Shown here: one piece after another, positions 9,108 through 17,512 of the stretch
Layout of the letters: every line of letters starts with the position of its first letter
Position numbering within the stretch: position 1 is the first letter of the stretch
Assembly (NCBI GenBank): GCA_963841455.1
Contig: CAWJCU010000017.1
Span: 186,001 to 250,000, forward strand
DNA: 64,000 bases
Source of the DNA: JAWVFM01 sp963841455
GTDB taxonomy: Bacteria; Actinomycetota; Thermoleophilia; Solirubrobacterales; 70-9
Reading direction: 5' to 3'
The notes under the pieces: generated by a model
The model's input: only the letters and a program-made list of their open reading frames with translations
Told to the model about the DNA's origin: nothing
The model's database searches: none
Translations under genes and position numbers: made by a program

Positions 9108-10280
9108 ATGTTCCGGGGGTCAAGCGCCCGCTCGGCAGCGGCCGCGCTCGCGGTTGCGCTTGGGCTGCTCGCGGCAGCCGACTCGGCCTCGGCGGACAGC
9201 CGGGGACGGGTCTTCGGCAGCGTGAACCTCGCGTTCCGCAACTACGTCCATCCGGCCGACGCGGCGCGGATGGCGAAGGGCGGCATCCGCTCGATGCGGC
9301 TCTCCTTCGACTGGTTCGGCGTCGAGGCGAACAAGGGCCACTACCAGTGGGACAAGATCGACCGCGTCGTCGGGAATCTCGCGAGCCAGGGCGTGACGAC
9401 GCTACCCGTGCTCTTCGGCACACCCCGCTGGGCGGTCAAGGACCTGCCGGTGGAGCCCCTCCCGCAGGCCGAGCTCGCAAAGGCCGCGATCCCGTTCAAC
9501 GCGCCGCCATCGGGCAACGCCACCGCCTATCCGCCGGTCCTCACACCCGAGGCAACGGCGGGGTGGCAGCGCTTCCTGGCCGCCGCCGCCTCCCGGTACG
9601 GGCCGGGCGGCAGCTACTGGAGCGGCGGCTACGCCCAGCGGTATCCCGGGGCCGCGGCACGGCCAATCGAGACCTGGCAGATCTGGAACGAGCCGAACAT
9701 CGCGCTGGCGTTCTGGCCGGCCGTGAACGTCGAGCGGTACGGGAAGCTCGTGCGGATGTCCGCTCGGGCGATCAGGGGCGTTGACCCGCACGGAAAAATC
9801 GCCCTCGCGGGCCTGCCCGGGCGCGTCGACTACCGCGGCATCAAGTTCGTGAACAGGCTCTTTCGCCGGATGCCGCGCATCAGCCGGTACTTCGACATCG
9901 TCGCGTTCCATCCGTACGCTCCGGACCTGAAGGCGAGCCTGGCCCAGCTGTACAAGCTCCGCAAGGTTCTCCGCCGCCATCACGACGGCAGGGTGCCGCT
10001 GTGGGTCAGCGAGATCGGCTGGGGATCGGGCCGGCCGAGCAAGAACCACTTCAACGAGGGGCCGGGCGGCCAGGCGAGGATGCTCAACCGGCTCTTCAAG
10101 AAGCTCGAGCGGCACCGGAGCCAGCTCCGGCTTCGCCGGGTCAGCTGGTTCGACTGGCAGGACCCGCACCGCAACGACCCCGACTGCGGCTGGTGCGGCC
10201 GCGCCGGCCTGATCGACTACCGCGGCCTGCGCAAGCCGGCGTGGGACGCGTTCCGAGCCTTCGTCGGTCACCCCCGTTGA
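9108..10280 (+). CDS. Secreted clan GH-A glycoside hydrolase-like protein (tandem copy 2)
   Basis: A 390-residue paralogue of the preceding gene. A signal peptide covers about the first 28 residues (hydrophobic core AAALAVALGLLAA, cleavage near SASA). The acid/base motif is TWQIWNEPN and the nucleophile motif is PLWVSEIGWGSG. The C-terminal cysteine pair is DCGWCGRAGL. It is probably a retaining glycosidase acting outside the cell; the polysaccharide target is not evident. The reading frame is intact and separated from its neighbours by 46 and 72 bases. Confidence 0.82.
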   Translation: MFRGSSARSAAAALAVALGLLAAADSASADSRGRVFGSVNLAFRNYVHPADAARMAKGGIRSMRLSFDWFGVEANKGHYQWDKIDRVVGNLASQGVTTLPVLFGTPRWAVKDLPVEPLPQAELAKAAIPFNAPPSGNATAYPPVLTPEATAGWQRFLAAAASRYGPGGSYWSGGYAQRYPGAAARPIETWQIWNEPNIALAFWPAVNVERYGKLVRMSARAIRGVDPHGKIALAGLPGRVDYRGIKFVNRLFRRMPRISRYFDIVAFHPYAPDLKASLAQLYKLRKVLRRHHDGRVPLWVSEIGWGSGRPSKNHFNEGPGGQARMLNRLFKKLERHRSQLRLRRVSWFDWQDPHRNDPDCGWCGRAGLIDYRGLRKPAWDAFRAFVGHPR

Positions 10281-10317
10281 TGACCCGGCGCGCGAGCGTC
10301 GCCGCGACGGTTCCCGG

Positions 10318-10346
10318 TTGACGCGCGCGCGCCCCGGCTCTACCTT
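10318..10346 (+). promoter_or_regulatory. Sigma-A type promoter, leaderless
   Basis: TTGACG at 10318-10323 and TACCTT at 10341-10346 are separated by 17 bases. The -10 box ends 6 nt before the ATG at 10353. This is the clearest complete promoter of the glycosidase group. Confidence 0.65.
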
Positions 10347-10352
10347 CGCGCG

Positions 10353-11498
10353 ATGATCGGAAGGCCTCTCCGTGGGGGTGGGGCGCTCGGCCTCGCGGTC
10401 GCGCTCTCGCTCCTCTTGGTGCCGGCGGCGGCCGCCCGGGCGCCGGAGCGCTTCGCGGGCGTGAACTACGCCTTCTATCCGAGCGTGTCGGGCAGCGACG
10501 CCCGCCAGATGGCTCGCGGCGGAGTCGGGACCGCCCGCTTCGGGCTCGAGTGGTTCCGGATCCAGCACTCGCAGGGGCCGTACGACTGGTCCGACGCCGA
10601 CGAGACGATCGGCAACCTCGCGAGCCACGGCATCGAACCGGTGCCCGTCCTGTTCGGCACCCCCTACTGGGCGACCGACGGAGCGCTCCTGCAGCCCATC
10701 GCGGACCTCCAGATTCCGATCCTCACTCCGTTCGCGGAGGGCACCGCCTACCCGCCGAACGACACCGCGCGAGGGTCGCAGGGTTGGGCGGCGTTCCTCG
10801 CGGCCGCGGCGCGCAGGTACGGCCCCGGCGGGACCTACTGGCACGGGCCGTTCACGGTCCAGCACCCCAAGGCGGCTCCGCTCCCCATCCACGTCTGGCA
10901 GCTGTGGAACGAGCCCAACATCTCCTACTACTTCTGGCCCGTCCCCTCGGTCACGAAGTACGCGGCTCTGCTACAGATCTCTCACACGGCCCTGACCGCC
11001 GTCGACCCGGGCGCGAAGATCGCGCTCGGCGGCCTGCCGTGCCGCGCGGAGTACTCGTGCTCGCGCTTCCTCGATGACCTCTACGCCGAGCCGGGGCTGA
11101 GGCGCGACTTCGACATCGTCGCGGTCCACCCGTACGCGCCGTCGATGCACTTCATGCTCCACGAGATCCGGCAGGTGCGCGCGGTCATGGACGCCAACGG
11201 CGACCGCCGCACGCCGATCTGGGTGAGCGAGTTCGGCTGGGGCTCGGACCCACCGGGCAGCCACTACAACGTCGGGCCCAACGGGCAGGCGCGCCTGCTC
11301 GAGAAATCGTTCGCCGCCTTCCGCCACGTGCGCGACCGGCTCGGCCTCTGGGGCGCCGACTGGTTCGACTGGCGTGACGCGCCGGGCCCGCAGGGGGCGT
11401 GCCTGTGGTGCGCCCACACGGGCCTGTTCGGCGCGGACGGCGAGGCGAAGCCATCCTGGCTCGCCTTCCGGCGATCGGTCCGAGCCCTTCGCCGTTAG
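10353..11498 (+). CDS. Secreted clan GH-A glycoside hydrolase-like protein (tandem copy 3)
   Basis: A 381-residue third paralogue. The signal peptide has the core LGLAVALSLLLVPAAAA. Conserved active-site segments are VWQLWNEPN (acid/base Glu) and PIWVSEFGWGSD (nucleophile Glu). The terminal cysteine pair is ACLWCAHTGL. Copies 2 and 3 share extra segments (FGTPxWA, GTAYPPN-like) not in copy 1, so they are closer to each other. It ends directly against the convergent rapZ stop codon. Confidence 0.82.
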   Translation: MIGRPLRGGGALGLAVALSLLLVPAAAARAPERFAGVNYAFYPSVSGSDARQMARGGVGTARFGLEWFRIQHSQGPYDWSDADETIGNLASHGIEPVPVLFGTPYWATDGALLQPIADLQIPILTPFAEGTAYPPNDTARGSQGWAAFLAAAARRYGPGGTYWHGPFTVQHPKAAPLPIHVWQLWNEPNISYYFWPVPSVTKYAALLQISHTALTAVDPGAKIALGGLPCRAEYSCSRFLDDLYAEPGLRRDFDIVAVHPYAPSMHFMLHEIRQVRAVMDANGDRRTPIWVSEFGWGSDPPGSHYNVGPNGQARLLEKSFAAFRHVRDRLGLWGADWFDWRDAPGPQGACLWCAHTGLFGADGEAKPSWLAFRRSVRALRR

Positions 11499-12377
11499 TC
11501 AGGCGTCGACGTCGCGGTTGACGACCCGCGGCGTGACCTCGTCGTGGCCGGAGAGGTGGCGCGCGACGCGGTCGGCGACGACGATCGAGCGGTGCCGGCC
11601 GCCCGTGCAGCCGATCGCCAGCGTCAGGTGAGTCTTGCCCTCGGCGACGTAGGCCGGGAGGAGGAAGTCGAGGAGGCCCAGCAGGCGGTCGTAGAAGTCG
11701 CGGGCAAGGTCACCCGCCTCGACGTAGGCGACGACCGTCGCGTCGCGGCCCGTGAGTGGCCGCAGGTCCTCGCGGTAATGCGGGTTCGGAAGGAACCTCA
11801 CGTCGATCACCAGGTCGGCGTCGCGGGGCGTGCCCTTCTTGAAGCCGAAGGTGAGGATCGTCAGCGCAAGCTTCGCGTCGGCGTCCTTCGGCGCCAGGAG
11901 GTCGGTGGCGATCTTGCGGCGCAGCATCGCGCCGGTCAGCCCGCTCGTGTCCATCACGAAGTGCGCGCGCTCGCGGAGCGGGCCGAGCGCCTCGCGCTCC
12001 GCGCGGATGCCATCGCGGACCCGGCCGTCCGGCGCGAGCGGATGTCGGCGGCGGGTCTCCTTGAAGCGGTCGAGGAGCGCCTCGTCGCTCGCTTCGAGGA
12101 ACACGACCGTGGGATCGAGCCCCGCCGCCGCGAGCTCGTCGAGGGTGGCCTGGAGCTCGTCGAAGTACTCGCCCCCGCGGGCGTCGGAGACGATTGCGGC
12201 GCGGCGTACGTGGCTGCCCTCGTGGCGAAAAAGCTCGCCGAGGGCGCCGATCATGCGCGGCGGGAGATTGTCGACGCAGAAGTACCCGGCGTCCTCGAAG
12301 GCGGCCACGGCCTCGGTCTTCCCCGCCCCCGAGTACCCCGTGATCACGACGACGTCCATCTCCGGTGGGGTACTCAT
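11499..12377 (-). CDS. rapZ: RNase adapter / nucleotide-binding protein RapZ
   Basis: A 292-residue P-loop protein of the RapZ (YvcJ) family. The Walker A motif is ITGYSGAGKT (about residues 12-21), followed by the family segment FEDAGYFCVDNLPP. The C-terminal domain has SFGFKKG-like text (TFGFKKGTP), DVRFLPNPH and the strongly conserved AIGCTGGRHRSI. In Enterobacteria RapZ guides RNase E to GlmZ; its role in actinobacteria is less clear. ATG overlaps the uvrC stop (TGATG). In actinobacteria yvcK and whiA normally follow; here three glycosidase genes on the other strand follow instead. Confidence 0.95.
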   Translation of the reverse strand: MSTPPEMDVVVITGYSGAGKTEAVAAFEDAGYFCVDNLPPRMIGALGELFRHEGSHVRRAAIVSDARGGEYFDELQATLDELAAAGLDPTVVFLEASDEALLDRFKETRRRHPLAPDGRVRDGIRAEREALGPLRERAHFVMDTSGLTGAMLRRKIATDLLAPKDADAKLALTILTFGFKKGTPRDADLVIDVRFLPNPHYREDLRPLTGRDATVVAYVEAGDLARDFYDRLLGLLDFLLPAYVAEGKTHLTLAIGCTGGRHRSIVVADRVARHLSGHDEVTPRVVNRDVDA

Positions 12378-14245
12378 CAGCCGGTCCGGTTCAGCTGGCG
12401 GTGGATGTCCCGCGCGAGCTTGCCCGGAATCCCCGGCACCGACTCGAGCTCCTCGCGGCTGGCGCTCGCCACCCGGTCGGGAGAGCCGAAGTGGTTCAGC
12501 AGCGCCCGCTTCCGCGCGGGCCCCACACCTGGAAGCTCGTCGAGAAGCGACCGCGTCATCGCCCGCGAGCGGCGGTCGCGGTGGAACTCGAGGGCGAAGC
12601 GATGCGCCTCATCGCGCACGCGCTGCAGGAGGCGCAGCGCCTCCGAGTCGCGACGAATCGGAACGGGGTCGGACCTGTTTGGGACGAACACCTCCTCGAG
12701 GCGCTTGGCCAGGCCGATGACCGCGGTACCACGCTCGGCGAGCGGTCCTAGGACGCGCATGCCGGCGCCGAGCTGGCCCTTGCCGCCGTCGATCACGATG
12801 AGGTCGGGAAGGGCCGCGAAGCTCTCGTCGCGCTCCGAGTCGTGCGGCGAGAGGTCAGCCTGAGCGGCGAACCGCTCCGCGCGCCGCCTCAGCACCTCCT
12901 CGATCCCGGAGAAGTCGTCCGGCCCCTTCGACCGGTCGCCGCGGATCGCGAACTTCCGGTAGTCCGACTTCTTCGGCGCGCCCCCCTCGAACACGACCAT
13001 CGAGGCGACGGTGTGCTCCGGCCCGATGTTGGACACGTCGAATCCCTCGATCCTGACCGGCAGCGAGTCCAGGTCGAGCTCTGCCTGGAGGGCCGAGAGC
13101 GCGTCGACACGCTGCTGGCGCCGACGCTCGGTTCGGAGGCGGTCCTCGGCGAGCGCGAGCCGCGCGTTGCGCTCGGCCAGCTCCCGCAGCCGGCGCTTGT
13201 CGCCGCGCTCGGACGGGCGAATCTCGACCGGTCCGCCTCGACGCGCCGAAAGTGCCTCGCCGATCAGCCTTGCGCGATCGCGAATGGCCGGCCCGACGAC
13301 GATGAGGCGCGGAATCGCCGGCACCTGCGAGTAGTACTGGGCGAGGAACTCCTCCGTCACCTCGCCCTCGTCGCGCTCACCCTCGTTCGCGAGGTAGAAG
13401 CTCTGCCGCTCGGCCAGCACGCCGTCGCGCACCTGGAAGACCTGCGCGTTCGCGTCGCGGCCGTCGACGGCCACCGCGACGACGTCGGCCGTCGCGAGCG
13501 ATTCGCCGGCCACGCGCTGACGCTCCATGAGCGCCCGGACCGCTGCGAGGCGGTCGCGGTAGACCGCCGCACGCTCGAACTCCTCGGCGTCCGAGGCCTC
13601 GGCCATCTTGCGCTCGAGATCGCGCTCGACGTCGCGGTAGCGGCCGCCCAGAAAGCCGGCGATCGCCTCGATGTTGCGCCGGTATTCCTCACGGTCGATG
13701 TAGCCGACACAGGGGGCCTGGCAGCGCTTGATGTAGTAGTCCAGGCATGGCACGCCCGAGCGGCGCCCGGGCTCGGGACCGTCGCAGGTGCGGTACTGGA
13801 AGAGCTTGCCGAGGAGCTCGAGCGTCTCGCGCGTGCGCTTGGCGCTCGAGTACGGGCCGAAGTAGAGACGGGCCGATCGATGGCGCTCGCGCGTGAAGTA
13901 CACGCGGGGAAACTCCTCGTCGAGGCTGATCGCGATGTAGGGGTACGACTTGTCGTCGCGCAGCCGGATGTTGAAGCGCGGGCGAAACCGCTTGATCTGC
14001 TGCTGCTCGGCGAGCAACGCCTCCGCCTCGGTCTCGGTGACCAGGAAGTCGATCGCGGCGATCTGGGCAACCATCTCGATGCCGGCGCGCGTCCGGCCTG
14101 AGAAGTGCGACGCCACGCGCTTGCGGATCGAGCGGGCCTTGCCGGCGTAGATGACGTCGCCGGCCGCGTTCCGGAACAGGTACACCCCCGGCTGGTCGGG
14201 CAGATTGCGCCGGCGCTCGGCGAGCGTTGGCTCCTGGTCGGCCAC
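12377..14245 (-). CDS. uvrC: UvrABC system protein C (excinuclease subunit)
   Basis: UvrC makes both incisions in nucleotide excision repair. The 622-residue protein has an N-terminal GIY-YIG domain (PGVYLFRNAAGDVIYAGKA), a zinc-type cysteine region (CDG...CLDYYIKRCQAPC), a UVR helix pair (EEFERAAVYRDRL), the RNase H-like C-terminal nuclease (EGFDVSNIGPEHTVASMV; DLIVIDGGKGQL) and a terminal helix-hairpin-helix (LPGVGPARKRALL). It starts at GTG 14245, 7 nt after a TAACCT -10 box (14253-14258), with no Shine-Dalgarno, so it is probably leaderless. Confidence 0.97.
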   Translation of the reverse strand: MADQEPTLAERRRNLPDQPGVYLFRNAAGDVIYAGKARSIRKRVASHFSGRTRAGIEMVAQIAAIDFLVTETEAEALLAEQQQIKRFRPRFNIRLRDDKSYPYIAISLDEEFPRVYFTRERHRSARLYFGPYSSAKRTRETLELLGKLFQYRTCDGPEPGRRSGVPCLDYYIKRCQAPCVGYIDREEYRRNIEAIAGFLGGRYRDVERDLERKMAEASDAEEFERAAVYRDRLAAVRALMERQRVAGESLATADVVAVAVDGRDANAQVFQVRDGVLAERQSFYLANEGERDEGEVTEEFLAQYYSQVPAIPRLIVVGPAIRDRARLIGEALSARRGGPVEIRPSERGDKRRLRELAERNARLALAEDRLRTERRRQQRVDALSALQAELDLDSLPVRIEGFDVSNIGPEHTVASMVVFEGGAPKKSDYRKFAIRGDRSKGPDDFSGIEEVLRRRAERFAAQADLSPHDSERDESFAALPDLIVIDGGKGQLGAGMRVLGPLAERGTAVIGLAKRLEEVFVPNRSDPVPIRRDSEALRLLQRVRDEAHRFALEFHRDRRSRAMTRSLLDELPGVGPARKRALLNHFGSPDRVASASREELESVPGIPGKLARDIHRQLNRTG

Positions 14246-14361
14246 GCCTGACAGGTTAGGTGGCAGCTCAGCCGCGACCAGGCGGCCGAGTGAACCCCTC
14301 GGGGCCCGGCCCGGTACTACACTCGCGCCACCCGCCCTGTGATCCGTCGAAAGGGAAACGG

Positions 14362-14814
14362 ATGAAAAAGCTCGTCGTCACGCTCGTGCTCGCGTCCATC
14401 GCCGCGCTGGCTCTCACGGCCTGCGGCAGCTCCGGCTCGAGCTCCTCCAGCTCGTCCAGCGCCTCGACGTCGAGCACGCCTGCGGGCGGCGGTGGCGGTG
14501 GCGGCGGCACCGCGTCCGGTGGCGGCGGCTCGGCCGTCAAGATCGCCGCGGACCCGAGTGGCGCCCTCAAGTACGAGGAGTCCTCGGCCTCGGCCTCGGC
14601 CGGCAAGGTCACGATCGACTTCACGAACGATTCGCCGGTGGCCCACAACGTGACGATCAGCGACTCGAGCGGCAAGACGCTCGGCGCCACGCAGACGATC
14701 ACGGGAAGCACCTCCTCGGCGAGCGTCGACCTGAAGCCGGGCAGCTACACGTTCTTCTGCTCCGTCGACAGCCACGAGCAGGCCGGCATGAAGGGGACGC
14801 TGACCGTCAAGTAG
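14362..14814 (+). CDS. Cupredoxin-type copper lipoprotein
   Basis: A 150-residue lipoprotein. The signal peptide ends in the lipobox LTACG (Cys about 17). A low-complexity Ser/Gly linker (about residues 18-58) leads to a plastocyanin/azurin-like domain. Type I copper ligands are visible: His in AHNVTI, and Cys, His and Met in FFCSVDSHEQAGM. It probably carries electrons at the outer face of the membrane. ATG 14362 is chosen because the lipobox spacing fits and a purine-rich site (AAAGGG, 14350-14355) lies upstream. A TACACT box near 14317 could be the -10 of a leadered promoter. Confidence 0.85.
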   Translation: MKKLVVTLVLASIAALALTACGSSGSSSSSSSSASTSSTPAGGGGGGGGTASGGGGSAVKIAADPSGALKYEESSASASAGKVTIDFTNDSPVAHNVTISDSSGKTLGATQTITGSTSSASVDLKPGSYTFFCSVDSHEQAGMKGTLTVK

Positions 14815-14830
14815 ACCCCGCGGGCAAGCT

Positions 14831-14882
14831 CTTGCGGCCGCCTCCGGCGGCCCTACATGCCGCTTTCGGAGCTAGAGCGCCG
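14831..14882 (-). repeat. Two-hairpin 3' element, copy A
   Basis: In the minus-strand sense this lies 11 nt after the maoC stop. It has a weak first hairpin, the linker AAGCGGCATGTAG, and a perfect stem GGCCGCC-3 nt-GGCGGCC (14836-14852). It matches copies near 26974, 38664 and 57231. Confidence 0.7.
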
Positions 14883-14892
14883 AATATTCAGA

Positions 14893-15360
14893 CTATGCAG
14901 CGAGCGCGCGGCCGACGGCGTCGGCCACGCAGGCGGGCTTGTCGTTGCCCTCCACCTCGATGAAGAACCGCGTCACGACGTGCCACCAGCCGTCGCCGAG
15001 CTCGTCCACCGATACGAGCTCGGCGGTCGCCCGGACGCGGCTACCAGACGGGACCGGCGCCGGGAACCTGACCTTGTCCCAGCCATAGTTGATCCCCATC
15101 TTCACGCCGCGCTGCTCGATGAGCTGACCGCGAAAGCCGTCGATGAGGGAGAGGGTCAGGTTGCCGTGGGCGACCGTCGTGCCGAACGGGCTCTCGCTCG
15201 CCGCCCGCTCGGGATCGGTGTGGATCCACTGATGGTCCCCGGAGAGGTCGGCGAATGCGTCGATCTCCTCCTGAGTGATGGTCCGCCACTCCGTTGGGCC
15301 CACCCGCTGGCCGACGAGCTCCTGGAGGGCGTCGATGCCGTCGAGCGTTACCGCTGCCAT
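14893..15360 (-). CDS. MaoC-family (R)-enoyl-CoA hydratase-like protein
   Basis: A 155-residue single hot-dog domain. The hydratase motif is FADLSGDHQWIHTDPERA, with catalytic Asp and His, followed by GTTVAHGNLTLSLI. Such proteins hydrate enoyl-CoA or related thioesters, and this one lacks a second domain. The region VKMGINYGWDKVRFPAPV is characteristic of the NodN/MaoC subgroup. The ATG is 8 nt after a TAGCCT box, suggesting a leaderless mRNA. It stands alone, convergent with the cupredoxin gene, and its stop is followed by the two-hairpin element. Confidence 0.88.
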   Translation of the reverse strand: MAAVTLDGIDALQELVGQRVGPTEWRTITQEEIDAFADLSGDHQWIHTDPERAASESPFGTTVAHGNLTLSLIDGFRGQLIEQRGVKMGINYGWDKVRFPAPVPSGSRVRATAELVSVDELGDGWWHVVTRFFIEVEGNDKPACVADAVGRALAA

Positions 15361-15387
15361 CGCCTCTCAGGCTAGACGATCGATCGC

Positions 15388-16782
15388 CTATTGCACGAGG
15401 CGGACCTCGAGCAGCGGCGGAGCGATCTGGCCGCTCGCCCCCATGAGTCCGAGGATCCGCGCGACGTAGGCCTGCGTCTCGGGGATCGGTGGCACGCAGC
15501 GGCAAGCGGCGACCGGCGCCGGCCCGGCGTTGTACGCGGCGAGAGCGAGGCTGACGGAGCCGAACTGCCGGATCAGGTCCGACATGAGGTGCCCCTCGGC
15601 ATCGATCGCGGCCGCCGGGTCGAACGGGTCGCGCAGGCCGTAGGAAGCGGCCGTCGCCGGCATGAACTGGGCGATCCCCTCAGCGCCCGAGGGCGAGACA
15701 GCGTTCGGGTTGAAGCCCGACTCGGCCTCGATCTGCGCGGCGAGGAGGCCGGCGGCCACGTTCCATTGCGCAGCGGACCGCTGGATCAGCTCGCGGTAGG
15801 CCGCCGGCACGAAGTCGGGCAACCCCGTGGCCCCCGACTCGCCGTCGCCCGAGCTGGCGGGCGCGCCGACCGAGTCGCCGGCGGCCGAGCACGGCGCCGG
15901 ACCCTGCACGAAGCCGAAGTGCCAGGGCTCCCAGCTGTAACGCTTCAGGAACCCGAACCGACCGGCGTTCGATGCAAGCCATGGGTACGCGATGGATGGT
16001 CCGAGGTCCAGCTCCGTCGCGCAGCGGTGCAGGGAGTGACCGGGCGGAGCGACCCAGCGAGGATCCGGGTGAGCGGCGAACAGGCGCGCCTGCTCGGCGT
16101 CGGAGCGGAACGCGGAGACGACGAGGAGCTGGATGCCGTCGGTCGCCGCAGCGGCCGCCATGCGACCGAAGGCGGCGGCGACGTCGGGTCGCATGGGCCG
16201 GCCCTGCCGATAGACGAGCGGCCCCGAGTAGCCCCCGCCGGTTGCCATCGTCGGCGCCGCGTCGTAGCTTGCGGGCGCGCTCGCCTCCGCCTCCGCGCTC
16301 GCTTCGAAATCCACCCGGCCCCGCCGTCGGCCGCCCGGGAGCGCGCGGCCGGCGTCGAGCGTCGCCCGAACGTCGACCCGTGCGCGGAGCGGCGCGACGC
16401 TTTGCGAATCCGGGAAGACGACGCGAACCCGCGCGGGATCGAGCCCGTTGCGCGAGGCTGCCTCCCGGGCGGCGGCGATAGCGCGGGCGAGGTAGGCCGC
16501 CCGCTCGAGGTGGGTTGGATTCGCGCGGCGGTCGGGGAGGCGAGCCGGCGCCACCAGCCGCGGCAGGTCGTCGCGCATCGACCGCACCGCGGAGAGGGCG
16601 GCGAGATCGGCGCCCCGCTGGGCGGTCTCCGCGCCGCTAACCGCGCCGCCGAACGCCACTAGCACGGCCGCCGCGAGGACGACGACGAAGGCCGCACCGA
16701 GCACCAGGGGCAGGGATTGCCCGCGCTCGGAAGCACACGCTTTCCGGGCATGACCTCCCGGATCTGGCCTGGCTGCGATCAC
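15388..16782 (-). CDS. TadE/TadG-like anchor fused to VanY carboxypeptidase and lytic transglycosylase
   Basis: A 464-residue three-part protein. Residues about 19-50 (ERGQSLPLVLGAAFVVVLAA) look like a TadE/TadG pilin-like membrane anchor, followed by about 120 residues of periplasmic TadG-like sequence. Residues about 195-295 form a D,D-carboxypeptidase domain of the VanY (M15) type: zinc ligands His252 and Asp259 in HSLHRCATELD and His288 in EPWHFGF, with catalytic Glu285. Residues about 330-445 are a soluble lytic transglycosylase domain with catalytic Glu354 in AESGFNP, then GIAQFMP and AYNAGP. GTG 16782 is chosen because TAGCTT lies 7 nt upstream. It probably cuts peptidoglycan, perhaps around a pilus. 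Confidence 0.85.
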   Translation of the reverse strand: MIAARPDPGGHARKACASERGQSLPLVLGAAFVVVLAAAVLVAFGGAVSGAETAQRGADLAALSAVRSMRDDLPRLVAPARLPDRRANPTHLERAAYLARAIAAAREAASRNGLDPARVRVVFPDSQSVAPLRARVDVRATLDAGRALPGGRRRGRVDFEASAEAEASAPASYDAAPTMATGGGYSGPLVYRQGRPMRPDVAAAFGRMAAAAATDGIQLLVVSAFRSDAEQARLFAAHPDPRWVAPPGHSLHRCATELDLGPSIAYPWLASNAGRFGFLKRYSWEPWHFGFVQGPAPCSAAGDSVGAPASSGDGESGATGLPDFVPAAYRELIQRSAAQWNVAAGLLAAQIEAESGFNPNAVSPSGAEGIAQFMPATAASYGLRDPFDPAAAIDAEGHLMSDLIRQFGSVSLALAAYNAGPAPVAACRCVPPIPETQAYVARILGLMGASGQIAPPLLEVRLVQ

Positions 16783-16873
16783 GTTCGCCAAGCTAGGTTC
16801 GGGTGACGCGCCCGTGGCGCGCTCTGCGCGTCGATTCGTGCGCGCAACTGCGCCGAATTTGAAACCCCAGCGC

Positions 16874-17512
16874 CTAGGCGGGGAGGGACGCTCGGAAGCC
16901 GGTCGCCCCAAGGAATGCCGCGGCCGTCCTCCGTGCGCGCCTGCCGGCGGCGCCCCCGGGGTCCAGCCCGGCCAGCGCGCGGCGTGAGGCGAGTGGCCCG
17001 AAGCCGTGGCGGTCGATGCGGACGACCAAGCCTCGCTCACGGAGCTCCATCGTCGCCAGGGCGGCGAGCGAGCGGCCCGCGGGCAGGTCGCAGCGAAGCA
17101 GCGCGCCGCCGGGACGGAGTCCGGGCCGGGCGATCGCCTTCCCCCACAGAGCGGGCGCCACGGTCGCGATCACGAGCCTGGCGCCGGCGAGCAGCTCGAG
17201 GGCAGCCTCGAGGCCGTCGAGCCCCTCGTCGCCGCCGCCGAGCGAGAGCCAGCAGACCTGTCCTCGCGCGGCGCCGCGCAGGCCCGCGGCCATGAGGCGC
17301 CGCTCGACTCCGCGCGCGGCCGTGCTCGCGAGCATGGTTGGGCCCCGCGACGAGCGAGCGCCGGTCTCGGCCACGACCACAGACGCCGCGCGGCCGTCGT
17401 CTCCGCTCGTCGCAGCACTCGTCGCCACCGCGGCCGCGCAGGCCGCAACGCCTCCAACCTCGCCCGCCTCGGTGGCGAGCACCAGAGCTGGCTGACGTGG
17501 GGGCTCATCCAT
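16874..17512 (-). CDS. Hypothetical protein of the Tad-like group
   Basis: A 212-residue Ala/Gly-rich protein starting MDEPPRQPALVLATEAGEVGG. It lacks a signal peptide and an intact Walker motif. Segments such as SVVVAE, LVIATVAPALW and LVVRIDRHGFGPLA suggest alternating strands and helices, and could be a degenerate TadZ/CpaE-like or Rossmann-type protein, but this is a guess. It overlaps the upstream TadE-like gene by 8 bases and precedes the VanY-SLT gene, so it probably belongs to the same function. Confidence 0.6.
   Translation of the reverse strand: MDEPPRQPALVLATEAGEVGGVAACAAAVATSAATSGDDGRAASVVVAETGARSSRGPTMLASTAARGVERRLMAAGLRGAARGQVCWLSLGGGDEGLDGLEAALELLAGARLVIATVAPALWGKAIARPGLRPGGALLRCDLPAGRSLAALATMELRERGLVVRIDRHGFGPLASRRALAGLDPGGAAGRRARRTAAAFLGATGFRASLPA

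Noticed and set aside
14410..14540. Ser/Gly repeat as a mobile or regulatory repeat
   Set aside because: It is the in-frame flexible linker of the cupredoxin lipoprotein, common in such proteins.
16783..17040. Longer N-terminus for the VanY-SLT protein
   Set aside because: It would overlap the preceding gene and has no recognisable sequence; GTG 16782 has a well-placed -10 box.
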